From: Nemertoderma westbladi
Lineage: Eukaryota > Xenacoelomorpha > Nemertodermatida > Nemertodermatidae
Length of the DNA: 33,244 bases
NCBI GenBank assembly: GCA_032718475.1
Contig: JAUCBJ010008840.1
Span: 1-33,244 of the forward strand
Reading direction: 5' to 3'
The notes under the pieces were generated by a model. That model was given only the letters and a program-made list of their open reading frames with translations. It was not told where the DNA came from and did no database searches. Made by a program: the position numbers and the translations under genes. Positions within the stretch are counted from its first letter, which is position 1. Every line of letters begins with the position of its first letter. Of the stretch, positions 9,659 through 19,419 are shown piece after piece.

Positions 9659-10560
9659 TCATCCAAATAGGTTTTTAAGAGGAACAGAGTCTTCCTGAGC
9701 CTCATGTAACCTAAGTTTAAATCTACACCAAACTTCCTCAGTCCCCAGACCCTCGAGATCGATATCCCAATCTACAGCAGATAGGTTTTCCCTAAGTTTA
9801 TCGATATCACCCTTGCACCAATCAGGTACAAGGTCATATGTACAGTTAGATTGAAACTTCCCCAAAACTTCAACAGTCAACATTGTGTGACCGCTGCTAC
9901 CTAGTTTTCCCACATCACAGACAGCATGGATGGGGTTGGGTTCACTAGAAGCCACTGAATCAGGTGTCGTTTTACCCTCGAAGGTGGGGAAGTTTACATG
10001 TTGTATCAAAAAACAATCCTGGACAGTGGCCAAAGAAATTGGAATTGTCACCCATACAAGCACATAAAACTTCCCAATCAATATAGGAGTAATAGAAATC
10101 ACCAATACATACAAATGGTTTGGGCAGCATCCTAATTATATCACACAATATTATTAGTATGCAGAGAGGTATTCGTATTATGTTATGTAGCCTACTATTA
10201 GGTCTATATACAATCAAAAGTGACAGGTTATATTTACCAGAAATTGTTAAACAACAGCACTTAATACTGTATTTCAATGTTGGAGCTGAGACTGAGTATA
10301 CAATATACTAACAAACCACCCCCAATACACTTGTGACCTGTCCTGCCTATATACAATATTGTAGCCGGGAATAGACAAGTACGCTGTTGTATGAGGATCA
10401 TTGGTCCAAGTCTCATTTAAGCATATAAGATCTGGTAACTGATCAACAGCTACACAATTAAGTTCAATTATCTTATTAATAACACTTGTAACATTACTAT
10501 ATAATAAGTTAAGTAGTCCTAAGTTATTACTGGAACACAGGTTAATGGTGTTTGCTTTTG
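9659..10560 (-). pseudogene. LINE endonuclease (EEP family) remnant, element D
   Basis: Minus-strand fragments in several frames spell the apurinic-like endonuclease order. They run from a region like LPDLICLNETW and SIPGYNIVYRQDRS (about 10440-10340), through CIGDFYYSYIDWE (about 10110-10070), the Asp/Asn motif block with the Asn replaced by Tyr, to SSGHTMLTVEV (about 9900), where the normal SDH motif is degenerate. Frameshifts and lost catalytic residues show it is dead. This domain nicks target DNA in active LINEs. Confidence 0.65.
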
Positions 10561-10658
10561 GGTAATATGCATTGCCGCATCCACTGGCTGCTGAATGGCT
10601 TGTGGTATCTGAAAGGCTGGAGGCCGATAGAATAAGTTTAGTGGCGGTTGTTCGTAAT

Positions 10659-10702
10659 GTCAGAATACAATAATAGCACAGTCAAAATACAATAATAGCA
10701 CA
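10659..10702. repeat. 22-bp tandem duplication
   Basis: GTCAGAATACAATAATAGCA and its neighbour starting GTCAAAATACAATAATAGCA are consecutive 22-bp units differing at one base. It lies at the 5' edge of element D. Confidence 0.8.
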
Positions 10703-10834
10703 GTTACTGACGATGACGACGGTTTAAACCATCTTGCTTCCACAGCTCTACACAAACCAACTGAACAACAGGTAATAAAGGCAACAGTTATAATACTAAC
10801 ACATATGGAATACTGCTACTTGGTACGTGGCCTG

Positions 10835-11403
10835 GCCAATGGATGCATCCCAATCTGATGGTGTTCTGCCCCACCATTGGCTAACCTATTACTCCTTCCT
10901 TTGGCACTCCCTGTTCCCTTATACCCACATGCTAGGTCCCTACGCCCCCCCGAGGTGGCATGTAGCCTCTCATCTCTCCTTGTGGCTGGCAATGTATATT
11001 GCCTCCTTTGGTTGTTAGGTGACATTATATTGGTAATGTCACCTAGCCAACTATAATTGGTAAATAGCCACTTTCCCCATTTTCCGCTGGGTAGTGCAGC
11101 GAATTGGATTCGCTCACAGTAATGTTTTACATACTTAGTATTATGTGTGTTTGTTTGTTTGTTGGGAATATAAATATATGGTACTCTACTATGTATTACA
11201 TCTGGTCCTCACACGGCTGTAATGTTGTCTATATAAGCATCTGTAATATTTTTGTATGATAATGTGCTGTCTTATTTTGAGGGTGATGGTTGATATTTTG
11301 ATTTGTAAGTCTCATTTTTTTAACCAGTATCAATTTAATACTTGTTTAGTGCATATTACCAATGTTAGTTATGTGAAGACAATAAACAATCAATCAATCA
11401 ATC
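10835..11403 (+). mobile_element. 3' end of a LINE with hairpin and (AATC)n tail (element G)
   Basis: AATAAA at 11381-11386 followed directly by tandem AATC units (11388-11403) is a typical 3' end of a CR1/L2-group retrotransposon on the plus strand. Upstream is a pyrimidine-rich block beginning near CCATTGGCTAA (10874) and a perfect hairpin (11017-11044). No reverse transcriptase motif is recognisable, so the coding part is missing. It lies between the ORF1-like remnant (11404-11631) and the endonuclease of the minus-strand element D, so it may have inserted into D. Confidence 0.55.
11017..11044. repeat. Perfect hairpin, 11-bp stem and 6-base loop
   Basis: AGGTGACATTA (11017-11027) pairs with TAATGTCACCT (11034-11044) around a six-base loop. 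A hairpin of identical dimensions and different sequence occurs in the related repeat at 19548-19575. Confidence 0.85.
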
Positions 11404-11631
11404 TCCTTGTCTCCCAATGACCTTGAGTACCCAGATTTCCAGGCCATCCTCCCCAAGCCGAAGCTTATTAAGTTTGGCTGCTTCAAATCTCACAGCATCA
11501 TCATCCTTCCTTTGCATCGGAGTAAGATTCGGAGAGACTACCACATTGTTCAACTGCTCATTGACAGTCGCCAGATTATGGGCCCCATCTAACAATGACT
11601 CCCATAATGCGATATCTTTAAAACCAAGAAC
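11404..11631 (-). pseudogene. LINE ORF1 C-terminal remnant
   Basis: The minus-strand frame encodes a stretch with NNVVVSPNLTPMQRK followed by an Arg/Lys/Glu-rich segment and GEDGLEIWVL. This resembles the C-terminal part of ORF1 proteins of CR1/L2-group LINEs, where a 'ISPDLTPEQR'-type phrase precedes a charged helix and a GE motif. It is on the same strand as, and upstream of, the element D endonuclease, from which it is separated by element G. It is therefore probably D's ORF1. The 5' part is cut off by the LTR-like sequence that starts at about 11682. Confidence 0.5.
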
Positions 11632-11681
11632 ACTGCACCATATGGTCTATCCGTACAGAGGGGAACAGTGATTACGAGAAG

Positions 11682-11900
11682 TGTAAGAACTGATATAATG
11701 GCAGTCACTCATCAGTATAATGCCAACTAGCTAATACTGCAATGAGGTAGTACTGCAATACCGGTCAGACAGTAAAATAATGCAACTCAGTGTGCAATGT
11801 AGCTACCGGTACAACATACACAACTGCACAGCCCCCAGGCATGGCCTGAGACAGATAAAAAGACCATTCACCAGGATACATATATAAACATACATATACA
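11682..11900 (-). repeat. Candidate 3' LTR of the Ty3/Gypsy element
   Basis: On the minus strand, downstream of the integrase stop, a purine-rich tract (GTAAAGGAGA, about 11910-11901) is followed by TGTATATG at 11900. The segment can be closed at TTCTTACA (11682), giving a 219-bp TG...CA unit. A polypurine tract immediately before TGT is the standard 3' LTR junction. No partner LTR is seen in the window, so the inner end is an estimate. Confidence 0.5.
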
Positions 11901-11969
11901 TCTCCTTTACCGCCACCAAATGTAAGGAAGTATGAGTTACATTTATCTAATAACTTGCTGGGTTTATGA

Positions 11970-12840
11970 TTAGTTCAAGTCTTGTTCATAATCAACGAAG
12001 CAAGGGGTGTTCCTTGTTATAGGGCTCAGAGAGTTTTTAATAGTGTTGTATAGTTGTAGAATTTCTTCGCTCCTTCCTGAGGCTTCTGATGTTATTATTC
12101 GAAGGTGACTTCTATTGCGGTATAATGATTTGGTTTTCGTGGTTGCAACTCGGTAACGTCGATTAGGTAGTACTCTTTCAATAATACCATTAGAATCCCA
12201 TCTTTTTGTGATTGGTGAATATATGGCTACAATCGAATGTAAGGGCAGTAGTGGTGTCAAAGGTTTTGTGCGTCTATCATAATTTATTTTTTTGTTGATT
12301 CATCAATTCTTTCTTCTTGATTGATGCTTTTGTACGCTGTTGGTCAGTGATTGGTGTTAAAGCATTTGGATGAACAGGTAATAAGATTCTGATTGGCCGA
12401 CCAAACATGAGTGTAGTTGGAGCAGTCTCAGTCGATATCATTGGTTGTGCTCGTAATGTTAATAATGCTTTGATAAATTCCTCTTTCTCTGTATGGCCGT
12501 CCACTAGATGTTTGAGTCGTTTCACAGCTGATTCAGCGGCACCATTCGATTTCGGGTAATAGGGTGAGCTGGGTATCCAAGTAATTCCCCAAGATCGTGT
12601 GAATTCTTTCATTTCGAATGATGTAAAGTTAGCTGCTCCATCTGATCTCAATATTATTGGGATGCCAAATTCCGAAAATATTGTATAAAGTGTGCGTTTG
12701 ATAAAGGCAGATGTTGGGGATCCAGAGCTTTTTTTTAACCAAGGGTAACCGGTTGCTGTATCAACAACAGCGAGGTAATCTATTCCACTGAATGCAAATA
12801 AATCCATGGCAAGTTCTTGCATTGGGGATAAAGGATTATT
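11970..12840 (-). pseudogene. Ty3/Gypsy integrase core and C-terminal domain, one frameshift
   Basis: The minus-strand frame (12840-12277) encodes a retroviral-type integrase core. The catalytic triad is complete: Asp in AMDLF, Asp in LRSDG 54 residues on, and Glu in NGAAES with exactly 35 residues between the second and third. It then frameshifts in an A7 run (about 12280) into 12260-11970, the SH3-like C-terminal domain (HSIVAIYSP, then RYRVAT and YRNRSHLR). Integrase joins element cDNA to host DNA. The N-terminal His2-Cys2 zinc domain is missing: the frame upstream of 12840 is antisense to the Gag/RT fragment, marking a rearrangement breakpoint. Confidence 0.8.
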
Positions 12841-12842
12841 GA

Positions 12843-14290
12843 GCATGGCTGCCATAAAGAAAACCCCATACAAACAATCCAAATTCACATCCCATATACC
12901 CCCAAACACCCCGAGAACGCAGTACAATGACCAGAAAAATCAATCATGCAGTAACTGTAGTCGTTACGGACATAATACTAAGAGTGAAAAATGTCGCGCC
13001 CGTGGAATTACATGCCATAACTGTAACCGAAAAGGTCATTTTTCTAATTATTGTAGAAAAACTAAAAATGTATTTGCAGTCGACGACGAAGACGAAGACG
13101 AAGAAGATGAAGAGGATGGAATAATTATGGATGATATGGTGGATCAGGAATCCAATATCCAATCGTTCTCTCCAATGGGATTTACCTCAAGCGGTGACTC
13201 ATTCGCATATAGAACTGATCATGCATTGAGTGGAATAAAAAACTTGACAAAGGTTATGGATTATATTGGTTTAGCGGCTTGTACAATTCCCGAGCTTATT
13301 AATACAGTGAGTGAAGTGCTGGAAAGATGTTCTTCTTACGGAATGACAATAAATCCAAAGAAGTCTATAATGGCTGCAACATCAATAGAATATGTAGGCT
13401 TCCACATTTCAAAAGGAAATATTTCTGCTGATCCAAAGAAAGTCAAGGCAATTAAAGACTTCCCAACACCAACATCCTGCACCGAACTTCACAGCCTTTT
13501 AGGACTTGCTAACCAATTAACTGGTTTCACCCCAAGTCTTACAACTGTAACTACACAATTACGCCCATTTCTTACAACCAAAAACGTATTTCGATGGCTT
13601 CCTGAACATGATACAGCATTCACCAATATCAAAACTATATTATTGTCAACACATGTCCTTGGAATGTTCAATCAAGGAGCCCCTGTAAAACTTGTCACTG
13701 ATGCCAGCCGTCTCAATGGTCTAGGGTTTGCATTATTACAACAACGCGACAATGGATCTTATGCACTACTTCAATGTGGTTCAAGATATTTACAAACAGC
13801 AGAAACTCGTTATTCAGTCACAGAACTTGAAATGTTGGCCATAGCTTGGTCCATAAATCGCTGTAAATATTTCCTGAAAGGAGCCCCAAACTTTATAGTA
13901 GAAACTGACCACAGGCCCCTCATCGGAATATTTCAGAAATCATTGACTGATATTGAAAACACACGACTTCTCAACTGGAGAGAGAAACTATGTGATTATT
14001 CCTTTCAGGTTCAATGGATATCCGGCAAGGACCATTTGATTGCTGACGCACTATCACGTGCCCCTGTAGACCCACCAAGTGATGATGATTTGCTAGAAGC
14101 CAACACCTTCTCCCAATGTTGCACAATAGCAGCCATTGGTGCTTTGACTAAACAAAACAACCCAAACAATAACCCTAAGGTAAATCGCATCACCACAGAT
14201 GGTTTAAATACATTGCGGTGCCGACTATCAAAGGATAAAGATTATTTGGCATTATTGAATGCATTAAGCAGTAACAACTTCTCGACACCC
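12843..14290 (+). pseudogene. Ty3/Gypsy zinc knuckles, partial RT and RNase H, in-frame deletion
   Basis: One open plus-strand frame holds two zinc knuckles (CSNCSRYGHNTKSEKC with six residues before the last Cys, and canonical CHNCNRKGHFSNYC), then an Asp/Glu run. It jumps straight to the RT palm (PMGFTSSGD, VMDYI), thumb (GMTINPKKS, EYVGFHIS) and RNase H (VTDASRLNGLGF, TELEMLA, VETDHRP, IADALSRAP). Protease and the first half of RT are absent, so an internal deletion kept the frame. The catalytic Asp-Asp pair reads Asp-Tyr. The neighbouring integrase of apparently the same family is on the opposite strand. The frame continues into unrelated DNA to 14332. Confidence 0.8.
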
Positions 14291-16278
14291 CCACAAGTCT
14301 TCCTCGAAGTTGTAGATTGCGATGTAAACTGATTAAACGGTCGCGTATCCACTGTTCTCCGTTGTTCGGTAGGCTCACAAGTCTTCCTCGAAGTCGTAGA
14401 TTGCGATGTAAACTGATTAAACGGTGGTCGGACGACAGCGTTTGAATCCAAAGGCTTTGTAGGCCTAAACGTCATTGGATACGTGTAGTGCGTAACAGGT
14501 TTGGGTGTCGAAGGTAAACTCACCTGTTTTGTCGTTAGTAGTGCAGGTCTGGTCAATAAACTACTACAATCGGTAATCGGTGGGTTACTTACCTTGACTT
14601 TCAGAATAGGCGACGACGTTGCTCTTGGCGGTATGAACTTGTCCGGAATAACAAACCTATGTTCCGTCGCACCATGGATAGGAGAAATATTACTACTACC
14701 CGCAATCGAAACAGGTTCCTTAGTCGTAACTGGTGCAAACATAGGAGTTACTTGAGGGAATCTTTGACATAAGTCTTTAACTAATTGTCTTTCTCGCTCA
14801 GGTGCCCCTACACTTCCTTCCTTCATTCGTTCCTGAATTTGGCGGTGCCTTACCTCTATCTGGTCCAAATCATGTCCGTCACGAGATCTCATCGATCGAT
14901 CGCGGGCTAGAAGATCCAGATTTTCCTTGGCTTCGGCTAGTTCTCTCGCCTTCCTTTCGAGTTCGAAATGAAGTTTAACTTCCTTCTCGCGTTGTTCCGT
15001 CTGTTGTTGTTGCGCCTCGAACTCCGCTTGTCGTATAGCTGATTGAGCCTTTATTTGCCGTTTTTTCAACTCGGCTCGGGCTTCCGAAACTCGCCGTTGT
15101 TCGTCTAACGCTGCTGCTGCCGCTTGTCGTTCCAACTCAGCCGCTGCCGCTTGTTGTTCCAACTCAGCCGCTGCCGCTGCCGCTTGTCGTTCCAACTCAG
15201 CCGCTGCCGCTGCCGCTTGTCGTTCCAACTCGGCTGCTGCCGCTCGTTGCGCTAACTCAGCTGCCGCTGTTCTTTGTGCTATTTCTAGCTCTAACCTTTC
15301 CATTTCGGCTGCTTCCAATTCGGCTGCTTCTTGTAAATGAGAGATTCTCGCAACATTTGCGACGTGTAGTTTTTCTTCCTCTACAGCTGCTTGTACAGTT
15401 AACAATTGAGTTTGTTCTTCCATTTCTCGTTGTTGTCTGTGGTACAGTTGTTGCTGTCTAGAAATTTCTGACGTCACTATACTTACCTCGCCAATTTCGC
15501 TGCGAATACTCACTAACGATTGGTCCAGTATTTCCGGTGCCGATTCGATCTGTACGGGTGAAGTTCCCCTCGTATATTCATGCACGGTTTCCAAATCGCC
15601 GACGTCTTCGCCGCACATACGTAAGTGATCCGTCAGATGTTTCAATTGTCCATCCAGTCGGTACAGTTCCTGTTCTTCCTCGGGCTGTAATAACTCGTTG
15701 GAAACCGACTCACCTAGCAACTGGTCCGCTTGTTCCTGTTGTATCTGTCTAACGGTCGTCTTAAACTGAATCAGTTTCTCTCTAGCGATCATTAATTTCT
15801 CGAGGATTCTAAACTGTGTGTCCATATCCTGTCTCTGTCTAGCTAGATCTTGTAGACCTATTAGATTATCTACGGACTTATGTACTCTATTCTGTACTCT
15901 CACCTGTAGAGTGTAGAACTCGAATCGAGACATCGGAGCGGTCAACTCGTCTAATATGCGTTGGCCTTCTCCAATACTCCTAGTAATATGCGCCATGTAA
16001 CCGCCGACGCTTCTAACAACGCTTTCTTGGCTTCCTACTGAACTTACCATCTCCGTTTCTCTATGTCTAGGTTGCGGGACCGTTAGGAAATCCTCAGTCC
16101 TGCCGTCGCCTCGTACTACGGCATCCGGTACTCCCGTTGGATGTACTGGTGACGCGCACGGTGTAGGTTCGGTAGGCTCGCGAGTCTTCCCCTGTGGTTC
16201 TTCCGCTTCTGACTTATCCGCGTAGCATGAGTCATAGTCGGTTTGTGTATTCTTCGTATAGTCTTGTTTGTCACTCAT
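14242..16278 (-). CDS. Coiled-coil Gag-like protein, 678 residues, probable BEL/Pao N-terminus
   Basis: The ATG at 16278 opens a 678-codon frame. Residues 1-90 are polar and low-complexity. A helical region (about 100-230: FEFYTLQVRVQNRVHKSVDNL, LEKLMIAREKLIQFK) resembles the N-terminal helices of BEL/Pao Gag. A long coiled coil follows (about 280-490) with Ala/Glu repeats of the type ELERQAAAAA and ELEQQAAAA, and then a Pro/Ser/Thr-rich linker. In BEL elements such a linker leads to the capsid-like domain, but here the frame leaves homologous sequence near 14293, where it meets the Gypsy fragment. The last residues (GGVEKLLLL...) are antisense Gypsy and not native. Family assignment is tentative; a decayed host coiled-coil gene is the alternative. 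Confidence 0.55.
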   Translation of the reverse strand: MSDKQDYTKNTQTDYDSCYADKSEAEEPQGKTREPTEPTPCASPVHPTGVPDAVVRGDGRTEDFLTVPQPRHRETEMVSSVGSQESVVRSVGGYMAHITRSIGEGQRILDELTAPMSRFEFYTLQVRVQNRVHKSVDNLIGLQDLARQRQDMDTQFRILEKLMIAREKLIQFKTTVRQIQQEQADQLLGESVSNELLQPEEEQELYRLDGQLKHLTDHLRMCGEDVGDLETVHEYTRGTSPVQIESAPEILDQSLVSIRSEIGEVSIVTSEISRQQQLYHRQQREMEEQTQLLTVQAAVEEEKLHVANVARISHLQEAAELEAAEMERLELEIAQRTAAAELAQRAAAAELERQAAAAAAELERQAAAAAAELEQQAAAAELERQAAAAALDEQRRVSEARAELKKRQIKAQSAIRQAEFEAQQQQTEQREKEVKLHFELERKARELAEAKENLDLLARDRSMRSRDGHDLDQIEVRHRQIQERMKEGSVGAPERERQLVKDLCQRFPQVTPMFAPVTTKEPVSIAGSSNISPIHGATEHRFVIPDKFIPPRATSSPILKVKVSNPPITDCSSLLTRPALLTTKQVSLPSTPKPVTHYTYPMTFRPTKPLDSNAVVRPPFNQFTSQSTTSRKTCEPTEQRRTVDTRPFNQFTSQSTTSRKTCGGVEKLLLLNAFNNAK
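14293..14430 (-). repeat. 84-bp tandem duplication in the Gag-like ORF
   Basis: ACAAGTCTTCCTCGAAG starts at 14293 and again at 14377. About 50 bases of each unit are nearly identical. The period of 84 keeps the frame, so the protein carries the phrase FNQFTSQSTTSRKTC twice, 28 residues apart. Confidence 0.8.
15110..15270 (-). repeat. Ala-Glu coding tandem repeats
   Basis: Units built on CTGCCGCTTGTCGTTCCAAC recur about five times with variable lengths of GCTGCC filler. They encode alternating ELERQ and poly-Ala within the coiled coil of the Gag-like protein. The length variation points to replication slippage. Confidence 0.75.
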
Positions 16279-16366
16279 TTCGGTAGTTGTAAGTCAAGTA
16301 AAATGTGAGTGTCAAAGTATCAAATTTACCGTATTTATATTTAAACGGTACTAATTACAGTCATAT

Positions 16367-16498
16367 AAAATTAGCCTACCGGCCGATTTTATAGCAGATG
16401 GATAAAATTAGCCTAGCGGCCAATTTTACAGCAAATAAATGTCACGGTATAAGTATATAATAAAATTAGCCTAACGGCCAATTATATAACAAATAAAT
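16367..16498. repeat. Three 37-bp repeats upstream of the Gag-like ORF
   Basis: AAAATTAGCCTA-CGGCC-type units occupy 16367-16403, 16404-16440 and 16462-16498; the first two are head-to-tail. They lie in the leader of the minus-strand Gag-like ORF. Confidence 0.75.
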
Positions 16499-16499
16499 C

Positions 16500-18460
16500 G
16501 GATAACGATATGCATTATCAAAAGGTAAATTAAATACAATAATACGGACTAATTCAGCAATAAACAAAGAAATCGTACGGAATGCATAAATACTTGAGAC
16601 AGTGGAACCCACAATAATTTTAACTAATACGGTAATGCCTAACTGATTAATGCAACTTTTCAAACTCACCCACTCCAATAATTCTCCAGAAAAACAGATT
16701 CCCAGATACAAACCGGACGTGAACCTTTCCGTTTCCAGCGTTGCGGAGGAAGTGCGATTTTCCCAACCAAAGTTGTTGGGTTATCTATCTCCCAAACTTG
16801 TTAAACACGGTCTTGCTCTCGTTACAGCCTAGAAATGAGCTCTGAATCCTGAAAAACAAACGAGTTTGGTTTTACTTTTACGAAAATTTTGTACCGGTAC
16901 AATATGGTATTTAAACCCTTTTAAACACCGGTATTCAATTCCAAATAATTTTACACGCGTTTCAAATCAAAATTTTATTCAAAATATTAGCACTTAGCTA
17001 ATCAAATACGAATTTTTACCTCAAAATACAAAATTTTCAAATAATTTTGTTCTACTGAACCGTAGTTCAGAAGATCATATTCCTACTAAATTAGGAAATA
17101 TGTTAAATAATACACATATTCCTACTAAATGAAGAGACAGTAACAAATACACGAATCCTGCAATATCATACTATAGAGTCTGTGAATCAAAGCATAAATC
17201 CGACCTTCTCACCAAAACAGTAAACTCCAAGTAAGCGAACGTATTGCAGTATCGGTCTCTTATAACCGGTGAGGCAGAAAACAGTCTACGAACAGACAAA
17301 CTTCGATAAAACAAAATCCCGCGCAGCGAATCCTAAAATCGGGCTGACTCACTGACGGACTAAAGGCGCTCTTATACTTTGCCGCGGTGTGATTTATATG
17401 ATGAAAAAGCGCTAGCTACAAATATAACTAGCGGGAAAATCCGCAGTGTGAACAAATTATTTTATATATTTTGAGGTGTAAATAATTCCTAAACGCGCGT
17501 GTGTTTTAATTTATAGGTCAAAATTGATTTTATCCTTCATATACTCTCATTTACTGGGTCCGGCGTTTATTTTACAAATATTCTAATATTTTGGTAACTT
17601 GTAGGTCCAATACTTACAAATGACAAGGCTCCTTCCCCTTTCATGTATTTCCAGGACTCAAATTCAGGTATAGGGTTAATGCTACGCCCAGAATTCGGCA
17701 ATTTTATCTACCAGGTCCCTAATACTAAGAAGAAATGTGTTAGTTTACTACTGTAGGCGTACAGTTACAAATAGCTATCCTGGCTCTTATCTGGAATTTT
17801 AGTCACCTAGGTAGGCTGGGTAACTTCCTATCAGGACGTTGGCGGGGACACGGTAGGTGTTAGTATCCCTAATAGCCTTAATTTATTTTGCGCCTAGTCG
17901 TAAACTGCCCTACCGCCTGAACGGTATAATCTCAATTCAGGGAAAACACAGCAATCCTCTCCTGGCCTACAAGTTCCAACGCAAGCAATAAACACCGTGT
18001 ACTGCCGACAAGCCACCAATGCACCTATACCTGACAATGAGTTAGGCGTACAGTTTTGCTGCACCCTACCAATGTACATGCCGGGTAACGGTGTGCCTGT
18101 GTCCTATCTGCGTACGGGTATCTCTGTCTAACTTTCCTTTTCTCCCCGTAGGAATATGAAGGGGTTCTGCGGGTTTTCCAAGAATTGGGACAATACAGTT
18201 CTTAATTTAAATTTTTGGCGTACAGTGTGTCGCTACTCCTACCGTCGATCTTAGGTCTTACACTTAGGTAGCGAAGCATCGAACACTGTCTAACCTTCAG
18301 GCGATGGGCGAATAACTCGAATAGATATTGTGGGCGGTCTCCTGTTCATCACATTCCCCGATGTTCCCGTTCACTGCTGCGGCCCGATGTCTAGCCTGCC
18401 ATCCTGTCTCTTAGTTGGGTTCACCGTGGTGAAGCATAGTAAAACAGATAGGAAAAGGCT
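16500..18460. other. Non-coding leader-like region
   Basis: No supported gene. If the minus-strand Gag-like ORF belongs to an LTR element with its LTR at 18463-19332, this would be its unusually long 5' leader. The half nearer the LTR (17,640-18,460) is GC-richer than the rest. The phrase ACATATTCCTACTAAAT and a relative (CATATTCCTACTAAATT) lie close together near 17079-17131. Confidence 0.35.
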
Positions 18461-18462
18461 GA

Positions 18463-19332
18463 TGTAACAATAATTCTGACTTTATTACAGATAACCAACA
18501 ATTATATTAATATAAACAATGTAATCTGAAATAACTAATGGATGTAAGAAGTAGAATGCTAAGATAGACTGAAGATAACTAATGAACAAATCGCACCTTT
18601 ATATAGCAAATTTGTGCTGCAATCAATCGAGAAAATTCTCGATTGTTCTATAGGTTCTAACAGGTTTTTAAAGATAACTATTGGTCCAGCGAATATATAA
18701 CTTGCACGACATTGGTTACAATCTAATAACTACAGTCCCATTGGTTAATCTAGGTACAGACAAATGCAATTTAATTTGTAGCGGTCAATTTAAATGAGTT
18801 GAAATTCTGTACAAAAAATAATTCGCACCTACAAGGATTCGAACTCAATACCTACTACATATATAATTTCCAACGCTCTACCGACTGAGCTACTGAACCA
18901 CTTGAATAATCATCGTACAAATAGATATAGTAAATACAAATGAAGACTCAATGTAATCTTTTAGCAAAGTTAATTCGAATAAAATAAAATTTTGAAAATC
19001 CACGGCATTTATGAGAATATAATTCTATAGTCACTCATCTTATGTTTAGATCGGTTGGTGGTAGATTTTAATTCTAAGACTGTGATGGGATCCAAGGAGG
19101 ATCCCGGTTTATCCGCGGTTATTGTAAGTACGCGTCCCCGCCGTTCGTATGTGAAAAGGGTTCGAGAGTTCTGATGTTATTAGTTCTCCGATGTATGTAT
19201 AATATAAATGTTAAGATGGATATAGTATAAATGGATAGATGGCAATTGAAGTACTACAGTATGTACAGATAATGGTGGTAGGCGAGGACGGTCTTAGAAG
19301 TCTTCGCTCTACCCTAGCTAACCGACTAACAC
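18463..19332 (-). repeat. Possible 5' LTR of the Gag-like element
   Basis: On the minus strand the segment starts TGTTAG (19332) and ends TTGTTACA (18463). An AATAAAG signal lies about 20 bases before the end, as in the R-U5 part of an LTR. The location upstream of the Gag-like ORF on the same strand fits. No second LTR is present and no convincing primer-binding site follows directly, so this is a suggestion only. Confidence 0.25.
18828..18899 (-). other. tRNA-like sequence with Pol III A and B boxes (probable SINE head or tRNA pseudogene)
   Basis: The minus strand contains TAGCTCAGTCGG (perfect A box) and AGTTCGAATCC (one mismatch to the B box) at tRNA-like spacing, and a good D arm (GCTC...GAGC). 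The acceptor ends, anticodon stem and T stem do not pair, so a functional tRNA is unlikely. It lies within the candidate LTR. Confidence 0.5.
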
Positions 19333-19419
19333 AATGAGATAACTGATTATAGTGACATGGTACCTAATAATATATATTGCACGGTTTGGCCGTCGTTACA
19401 CTACTTAGCCGGTGCCTTC

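Larger units (their letters stand above)
7565..10690 (-). mobile_element. Decayed CR1-like LINE (element D)
   Basis: Read on the minus strand, this block has in order endonuclease (about 10560-9660), linker (9652-9230), reverse transcriptase (9213-8490) and C-terminal region (8226-7640), all broken by frameshifts and stops. The order and motifs match single-ORF2 LINEs of the CR1/Jockey group. No RNase H is seen. The 3' end lies just before the SINE at 7553. A 22-bp tandem duplication lies at its 5' edge. Confidence 0.7.

Noticed and set aside
17894-18079. Cys-rich 61-codon minus-strand frame
   Set aside because: Short, with no signal peptide or recognisable Cys framework; likely chance.
18828-18899. 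Functional tRNA gene on the minus strand
   Set aside because: A and B boxes and the D arm are good, but acceptor, anticodon and T stems do not pair, so it was called tRNA-like only.
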